From Rhodamnia argentea (lineage: Eukaryota > Streptophyta > Magnoliopsida > Myrtales > Myrtaceae), in the NCBI RefSeq assembly GCF_020921035.1, contig NC_063154.1, positions 7,812,001 to 7,876,000 of the forward strand: a stretch of 64,000 nt of DNA, given 5' to 3'. The translations under genes were made by a program, and so were the position numbers. Position 1 is the stretch's first letter, and each line of letters begins with the position of its first letter. Positions 58,301 to 64,000 of the stretch are shown one piece after another. The notes beneath the pieces were generated by a model, which was not told where the DNA came from, did no database searches, and was given only the letters and a program-made list of their open reading frames with translations.

Positions 58301-60131
58301 TCGCATGACTAAGTTGAAAAGCTTAAATTTAGTTTCTCAAACAACAAATAAAGCAGTATTGGTAAAATGATTTTTCAAAGTATCTCATACATGGGATGCT
58401 CTTTCATCAGCAATCTGCATTTGGATCACTTCTCTGGTTGTGTGCTACATTGCATCCTGGAATGGCAAAATTAATATCCTGACAACGCGGATATGGAAAT
58501 AATCACCAAAACAGCATTTGTATGTTCTGTATACAATTTACCATTCGCAATTTATTTTTACTCTTTTCATTTAGAGTCTTGTATTTGTGTGATCATGCTT
58601 ATGGCATACTGCAACTTCCTACGGACACAGATAACATTTCGTAGTCATATCTCATCATTCACATTCTCAAACTTTAATACATTTCCGACATAAACTCCTT
58701 AATGTGGATTGCTTTCCTTCGTTCATTCACTGCATTCATTCACCGGGCCGAGCAAAGCACACCAATGGCAGAGGAAGTCTTTGCTCCTAACTACTGTACA
58801 ATTACTATATCATCACTTCAAAGGCCTGGTCTTTGTCCTATCAATGAGAGCTGCTGCCCATCTAGCTCAGGAGTCATTGTATCTGCAGTGTTCTATTGGT
58901 TTTTCTTCTCCCTGTTTTTCGTTTGAATGGCATAATATATAGAACTGACTAAACTCAATTTCATCAAGCTTTCTTCTGTTGACAACTACTACCACTCTTG
59001 TTCCAAATCCAACCTCTTTCCTACGACACACTAGGGAAGATATTCCAAGTTTACGTTTGAGTTCTGCCTGTACCAGATCTCCATTCTCCAGTCTTCCTTT
59101 ATGAAATTGTATTCATGTCGTTGCTGGGGCTGGTAGTACTCGAAGTATAGAGTAGATTTTTTTTTTTTTTTTTGTCTGCGGGCTTCTCTCATTCATTGCT
59201 CTCTTCCGGTACCTGTGCAGGTTGAGGTGGAACGGATTGATATTGGCGAGCCTCAGAATCCAGGTATGCTGTGTTTAGAGACTTCTTTGTATTTTGAGCG
59301 TTACTTTTTCTTTCTTTGGTATTATCTTTTCCAGCTTTATATTGTCGTGTGCATTGAGATGAGTGATTGCTACGGAAGCTGTTATATCATTGGCAAAAGC
59401 TAGTTCCCGTTGAATGGAATCCAGTAGAAGTTATGTAATTGATTTTGAATTTAGGCCATTCCCTGGCACCCTTTGTTATTAATGTTTGGGTAGTTATCAG
59501 AAGATTAAATTTCGACATTTTATCAGATGATCTATTTGTGTTGCCATAGAAATCTGAAACCTGTCACTCACTTGACTATGGGATAAAGAGCCTAAATACC
59601 TATAAAACTGCATAACTAAGTAGAACATGAAATGTTTCTTTGTCAGGTACTTGTTTTGGCCTTCTCTTGATTCTTGATTGCTGAATTGCTATTCATTGTT
59701 TCGAAGGTCCAAAACCTGCAGCGAAGGGAGCTGCTACTCATTCACCCTATCCATCAAGTGCACCCGCTGCCTCTCCAGGCCCCCAAAATTACGAAGCTGA
59801 GGAAAATCAAGACATAGACATCGACGAACTCTTTGGCATCGGATCGCCAGACAACGAAACTAATGCTGAACAAAAGGTCGAGTTTGGATCTGATGCCAAT
59901 GAGCCACGTCACAATGATTCAGATGACGAGATCGCTGATGTGGACGATAGTGGCGACGAAGGGCACAAGGGCCAGAATGCAGCAGATGCCCTGAGAGCTC
60001 AACTCAATGCAGAGGGCAGGGACGGTCAGACGTCTTCATCCGGCAGTAGCAGCGGGAGCGGTAGTGGTAGCGGGAGCAGCAGCAGCAGTGACAGCGATGC
60101 GAGTGATGACAACTCGGTCAACTCTGTCTGA
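55315..60131 (+). CDS. ELL-associated factor (EAF) type transcription elongation protein (4 exons, 318 aa)
   Basis: EAF proteins partner the elongation factor ELL and stimulate RNA polymerase II. Coding exons: 55315-55429, 55832-56205, 59221-59263, 59707-60131; all GT-AG, summing to 957 nt. The EAF domain spans about residues 17-115: WYNLTLGPSFKHD, then YCTLRYEFKPASIDKTKLG across the first intron, then VEFQNNQ and ALFFDGETFRLERLHRAVKQ. The remainder is low-complexity: an Ala/Ser region, an acidic stretch (DIDIDELFGIG, DSDDEIADVDDSGDE) and a terminal Ser/Gly repeat ending SDDNSVNSV, as in plant members annotated as RNA polymerase II elongation factor (At1g71080, At5g38050, from memory). The 3015-bp third intron (56206-59220) is unusually long and has a T-rich tandem repeat. 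The ATG lies in good context (AAAATGGCC). Confidence 0.92.
56303..56440. repeat. Four-copy tandem repeat with expanding T tracts in an EAF intron
   Basis: ATAAGTAAACTGTTGT occurs four times at about 38-43 bp spacing (starting near 56304, 56342, 56385 and 56427). The copies are separated by T runs of 9, 15 and 17 bases and a GGTAAAGA-like piece. Replication slippage is the likely origin. Confidence 0.9.
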
Positions 60132-60139
60132 GAGGCACC

Positions 60140-60890
60140 GGATATCAAGTTACAAGGTGTAAAGGAATACAGTCATATGATAGCGATATCTTAATAAGCC
60201 ATCCTGGTTTTTGACGGTGTTGGAACGTGATGCTCATAAGCTTTCTTTTCTTTGGTGGGGAAAAAGTTTGTCTCTCCACCATGGCGCGCCCTTCTCAGTT
60301 GCATTAGCTAAAGCGTGAAAATAAACAAGCGGAGATGATTTTGACAGAATGCTCACTCGCAAATTCTCTTGTTATCCTAGTGCCGACTCAGATATTTTCA
60401 CTTGCATTTAGTTGGCTCATAGGGCAAGCGATCAACCTCCTGCTGATTTCTTGATTGACATGTATCATACAGAATTCAATGAATAGATGCAGATCTATCG
60501 CTGAGGCCAATCTGAGATGGCATTATAGAGTAAGCTAATTTCTGAAAACTTTTGGTGCAAATGTATATTCAGGGAGCGTTGACAACCCATTCATGTGGGT
60601 TTGAATTGGTGAAGGCAATGAATTCACTTGTACCTCCAAGAATCATAAGTTTGGTCAATAATTCATTGGTTCTGCGTTTGGTCAATGAGTTCTAGGCTGC
60701 ATCCTCATGGTTCAAAAGATGAAGCTACATTAACAGATGACGCAGGATCTGACGTAGTACTTGCATCTAGATGTTCTTGATAGTCAACCATTTCTTTTGG
60801 TGCGAGATGACGTTGTTGGGCTACTCTTCCCAATAATCTCCTATTATTTAAAAAGCGATTCCCATTATGATCGGTCTTTTTCGTGCTTAG
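60140..60890. other. EAF 3' flank up to the retrotransposon remnant
   Basis: It should include the EAF 3' UTR. A 64-codon minus-strand frame at 60705-60899 joins the truncated end of the retrotransposon but does not look like integrase, so it may be flanking or rearranged sequence. Confidence 0.4.
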
Positions 60891-61079
60891 ACCATCCAAC
60901 TGAAAGCTGATCTATAGCCAATATGAGCAAACCATGGAGATGAATGATTAGAAATAATAAATAATTGCTTATCTGGAAACACATCATGAATAGGGGCGGT
61001 AGTGGGGTTATTAACAGGAATACGAGATAAATGTCCTGCTACCACATTTGCCGAGCCCTTCTTATCCTGAATTGTCAAG

Positions 61080-61370
61080 TCAAATTCCTGAAGCAATAGA
61101 ATCCAACGAATCAATCTTGGTTTGGTGCCTTTTTTTTGCTAGCAAATGTCTCAGAGCTTCATGGTCTGAATAAACTATCACTTTAGATCCTAACAAATAA
61201 GAACGAAATTTCTCTAAGGCAAAGACAACAGCTAGCAATTCCTTCTCAGTAGTTGTGTAATTAACTTGAGCTGCAGAAAGAGTTTTACTAGCGTAATAAA
61301 TAACAGTAGGCTTCTTGTCTAGCCTTTGTCCCAAAACAGCCCCCACAGCATAATCTGATGCATCACACAT
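61080..61370 (-). pseudogene. Retrotransposon RNase H domain remnant
   Basis: Shows the D-A-S start (CDASDYAVGAVLG), YYASKTLSAAQVNYTTTEKE with the conserved Glu, and a YSDHEALRHLL block with the later Asp. A frame break follows: the next piece ([18 protein letters not shown]) is in a different frame at 60887-61114. Confidence 0.9.
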
Positions 61371-61572
61371 AATTTCAAAAAGGTAAATACCAATAAGGAG
61401 GCTGAATGATTGGTGCTTGAGTTAGTAACGAACAAGTTTGTGAAAAGCACTCAAACAAAAATCATAAAAAATAAATGGAGCATCTTTAGCAAGCAAATTA
61501 CATAATAGTCTAGAGATATTGCTAAAACGTGGAATAAATCGCCTATAAAACCCAACATGCCAAAAAAAAGAT

Positions 61573-62288
61573 CTAACCCCGTTTCACTGAATCGGGATGT
61601 GGAAGTTTTTTAATTAATTCAATCTTTGCTGGGTCCACTTCGAGTCCATGTTGCGACACTATATGTCCTAATGCAATACCTTGTTGGACCATAAAGTGAC
61701 TCTTTTCCCAACTAAGGATGAGATTCACTTCCATACAGTGTTGTAACACCCTCTTAAGATTTTGCAAACAAATATAAAAAGAGGAACCAAAAACAAAGAA
61801 ATCATCCATGAAAACCTCTAGAAACTCACCAATCATGTCTGAGAAAATCGCCATCATGCAGCGTTGAAAAGTAGCTGGGGCATTGCATAATCCAAATGGC
61901 ATTCGACAAAATGCAAAAATACCAAAGGGACATATAAAAGTCATCTTAACTTGATCTTCCGGACACATAGGTACCTGATTATAACCTGAGTAGGCATCAA
62001 GGAAACAAAAGTAGCTCTGCCCTGCTAACTTTTCAAGAATTTGGTTAATAAATGGTAAAGGAAATGGTCTTTTTTAGTGGCGGCATTTAATTTGCGATAA
62101 TCAATACAAACATGCCAACCTATAGTAATACGAGTAGGAATCATATCACCTTGATCATTAGCAATAACATTAATGCCGCTTTTCTTAGAAACCACTTGTG
62201 TAGGACTTACCCATTCACTAACAGAAATAGGATAGATAATCCATGCATCAAGCCACTTGACCACTTCATTCTTTACTACTTCTTTCAT
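61573..62288 (-). pseudogene. Retrotransposon reverse transcriptase remnant (two frames)
   Basis: The upstream part at 62025-62288 has WVSPTQVVSKKSG and WHVCIDYRKLNAATKKDHF (fingers). The downstream part at 61573-61968 has GIFAFCRMPFGLCNAPATFQ and the catalytic FMDD box. The two are separated by a short frame break near 61970-62025. Confidence 0.9.
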
Positions 62289-63202
62289 GCTCGGTTTAGC
62301 CTTCGTTGTGCAATGCGAAATGCTTCTATGCTATTGTCAGTATAAATCCGATGCATGCAAATTGATGGGCTGATTTCTTTTAGATCCGCCAATGACCATC
62401 CAATAGCTACTTTATGCTCTTGAAATACCTCAATTACTTGACTTTCCTGCTCGGTGGTAAGATTAGAAGCAATAATAACAGGCAAGGTGTTATCTGGACC
62501 AAGAAAGACATATTTCAAATTAGATGGAAAATGTTTCAATTCCAAAATAGGAGGCACCTCAAGAGAACATGGTTGAGGTACAGATGAAACTTTAGAGAGT
62601 AATTCAAATCTAGGCACCCAAGAATTTTCTTGAACATTTAAATTACTCACTTCTTTTACCATGTTTTCCTCCTCGGGAATCAATGACTCATCCGATAAAC
62701 ACCGAGGCAAGCAATTCACTACCTCATCATCAATTAAGTCCACACAAAAACAATCCTCCTCACTTTGAGGTCTCAAAACCACATTGAAAATATTCGGACG
62801 GAGCGTTTTATTGCCAAATGAGAAATCCATGGTTGCGGACCCGCAATTTATACATGCATTAGCAGTATTTAGAAATGGATGACCTAATATAATTGGAGGT
62901 AGTTTTCCTGGCTGCACCAACTCCATGTCAAGAACTAAGAAGTCAATAGGAAAATATAAGTCATCAATTTTTACTAAAACATCTTCCAATGAACCTCTGG
63001 GTTCTTTAATCGAACGATTGGCGAGTTGAAGTATAACCCTGGTTTTCTTTAACTCACCCAAACCAAAATTTTCATAAACTGAATTAGGCAATATATTCAC
63101 ATTTGCACCTAAATCGAGTAGTGCTCTTTCAATTTCCACATTACCAATGACACAGGATATGATAGGCGTATATGGATCTTTAATTTTAGGAGGATGTTTC
63201 AA
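62285..63202 (-). pseudogene. Retrotransposon protease and linker region
   Basis: A 305-codon open frame. Its N-terminal third has the aspartic protease signature LLDLGANVNILP (DLGA where most have DSGA or DTGA), then LGELKKTRVILQLANRS and a DFLVLDME block, typical of Athila-type elements. The rest is the protease-RT linker. It overlaps the start of the RT frame by 4 bp. Confidence 0.85.
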
Positions 63203-63368
63203 CGAGAGTACGGCACTAACTTGTGCGGGTAAACGAACAGTTCACAGGCTACTAGTATTTAACTTACGTTTGTGAGTGCACAAGTCCTTCAAAACTTAGC
63301 ATATGTCGGGACCTGCTTAATGGCATCAAGGAGAAAAAGGTTGATTTGCACTTGCTTGAAGAGATTTA

Positions 63369-64000
63369 TCATCTCCTCCATCTTCGTTCCCTTCTTACCC
63401 CAAAGATCAAGTTCGGTGACTTCAGAGCTGCTGGGAATGGTGCTTTTGTTACATACGTGTCCGGCTCATCTTCCCATCTAGTCATTCTTGCTTTCTTCTT
63501 TTCTTGGGGTGGATCTTCCTTCAATATTTTAGCTTCAGGATCGGTATCAAGAACAGATTGATCTTGGGGCTTTTGTACTTCTTTTCCATTGCGTAGGATC
63601 ATGATCGCCTTTGCTTGCTCATGATGCCCCCGGGTATTAGGTTGGTTATTGGGATTACCAACAACTTGACTCGGCAACCTTTCCTCTTCTCCGTGATTGA
63701 TAGTTAATGCTAATTGGCCCATTTGAGTCTTCGACTTTGCAATGGACTGAGTGTGCGAATGGAGTAATTGAGATGTAGCCTCTAGTCCTTGCAAAGTTCG
63801 CAGTACCTTTTCTTCAAAAGATTGTTCATTTGGTGTAGGACGAGGAACTTGTGGAACCTGCACATTGTAAGGAGTGCGATTAGCATAATTATTCACTTGG
63901 GGTTTATAAGAGTTACCTTGTTGTGGCTGTCTCCAAGAAAAATTGGGATGCTCTCTCCATCCAGGGTTGTAGGTGTTTAAGTAAGGATCATTAGTAGACT
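63369..64000 (-). pseudogene. Retrotransposon gag C-terminal part, incomplete at window edge
   Basis: Frame 63369-63896 encodes the Gln-rich gag end (LEATSQLLHSHTQSIAKSKT, then AIMILRNGKEV), a region recognisable in Athila-type elements. It continues upstream in other frames to the window edge. A frame break separates it from the protease frame. Confidence 0.75.

Larger units (their letters stand above)
60900..64000 (-). mobile_element. Decayed Athila-type Ty3/gypsy retrotransposon, truncated, runs off the window
   Basis: Minus-strand frames give, in 5' to 3' order, the C-terminal part of gag, an aspartic protease, reverse transcriptase and RNase H, in the typical Ty3/gypsy order. The RT active site reads FMDD, and the RNase H start CDASDYAVGAVLGQ fits the plant Athila lineage. 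Homology stops soon after the RNase H spacer (HLSRI), before integrase, and no LTR is found on that side. Several frame breaks separate the domains, so it is inactive. The 5' side lies beyond 64000. Confidence 0.9.

Overview
The window is nuclear DNA of a flowering plant, most likely a core eudicot. Genes are split by GT-AG introns, intergenic DNA is AT-rich and full of small transposons, and the proteins are plant families: PIN-LIKES, fasciclin-like arabinogalactan, a DUF3675-type RING-CH protein, UGT85, TPK, and an Athila-type Ty3/gypsy element. A woody rosid such as a Myrtaceae species is possible, but nothing in the sequence proves it.

Layout. 1-14.04 kb is a tandem segmental duplication. 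Copy A runs from the left edge to about 6.05 kb and copy B from about 9.69 to 14.04 kb. Each carries one two-exon gene for an uncharacterised small membrane protein (4053-4770 and 12306-13018, both minus), and a UGT85-like pseudogene lies between them. 14-18.6 kb is transposon debris. MAF1, the RNA polymerase III repressor, occupies 18.69-22.8 kb on minus with ten coding exons. A hAT-like element (22969-23659), a two-pore potassium channel pseudogene (24.8-25.2 kb) and a SKP1-like scrap (26.55 kb) follow. A seven-exon RING-CH membrane protein gene lies at 27.1-28.76 kb (minus). 30-36 kb is repeat-rich. A single-exon fasciclin-like gene is at 36395-37375 (plus).

From 41.5 to 60.1 kb lies a conserved block: cytosolic-type ribose-5-phosphate isomerase (minus, intronless), PIN-LIKES 2 type auxin carrier (minus, one coding exon) and an ELL-associated-factor protein (plus, four exons). 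From memory, the same three families are neighbours in Arabidopsis (At1g71100, At1g71090, At1g71080), which supports the gene calls. A Tourist-like element with a GC-rich internal array sits at 45921-46569. The right end (about 60.9-64.0 kb, minus) is a decayed Athila-type retrotransposon that continues past the window.

These are independent eukaryotic genes, not an operon. I found no undescribed multi-gene system. The most interesting items are the small membrane protein pair, a transposon insertion dated by an intact empty site in the sister duplicate, a three-copy 9-bp-TSD MITE family (one nested, one inside the TPK pseudogene), and the Tourist-like element with its GC array and perfect hairpin. 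Exon borders were read by eye from splice signals, frame continuity and remembered family sequence; UTR limits are estimates.
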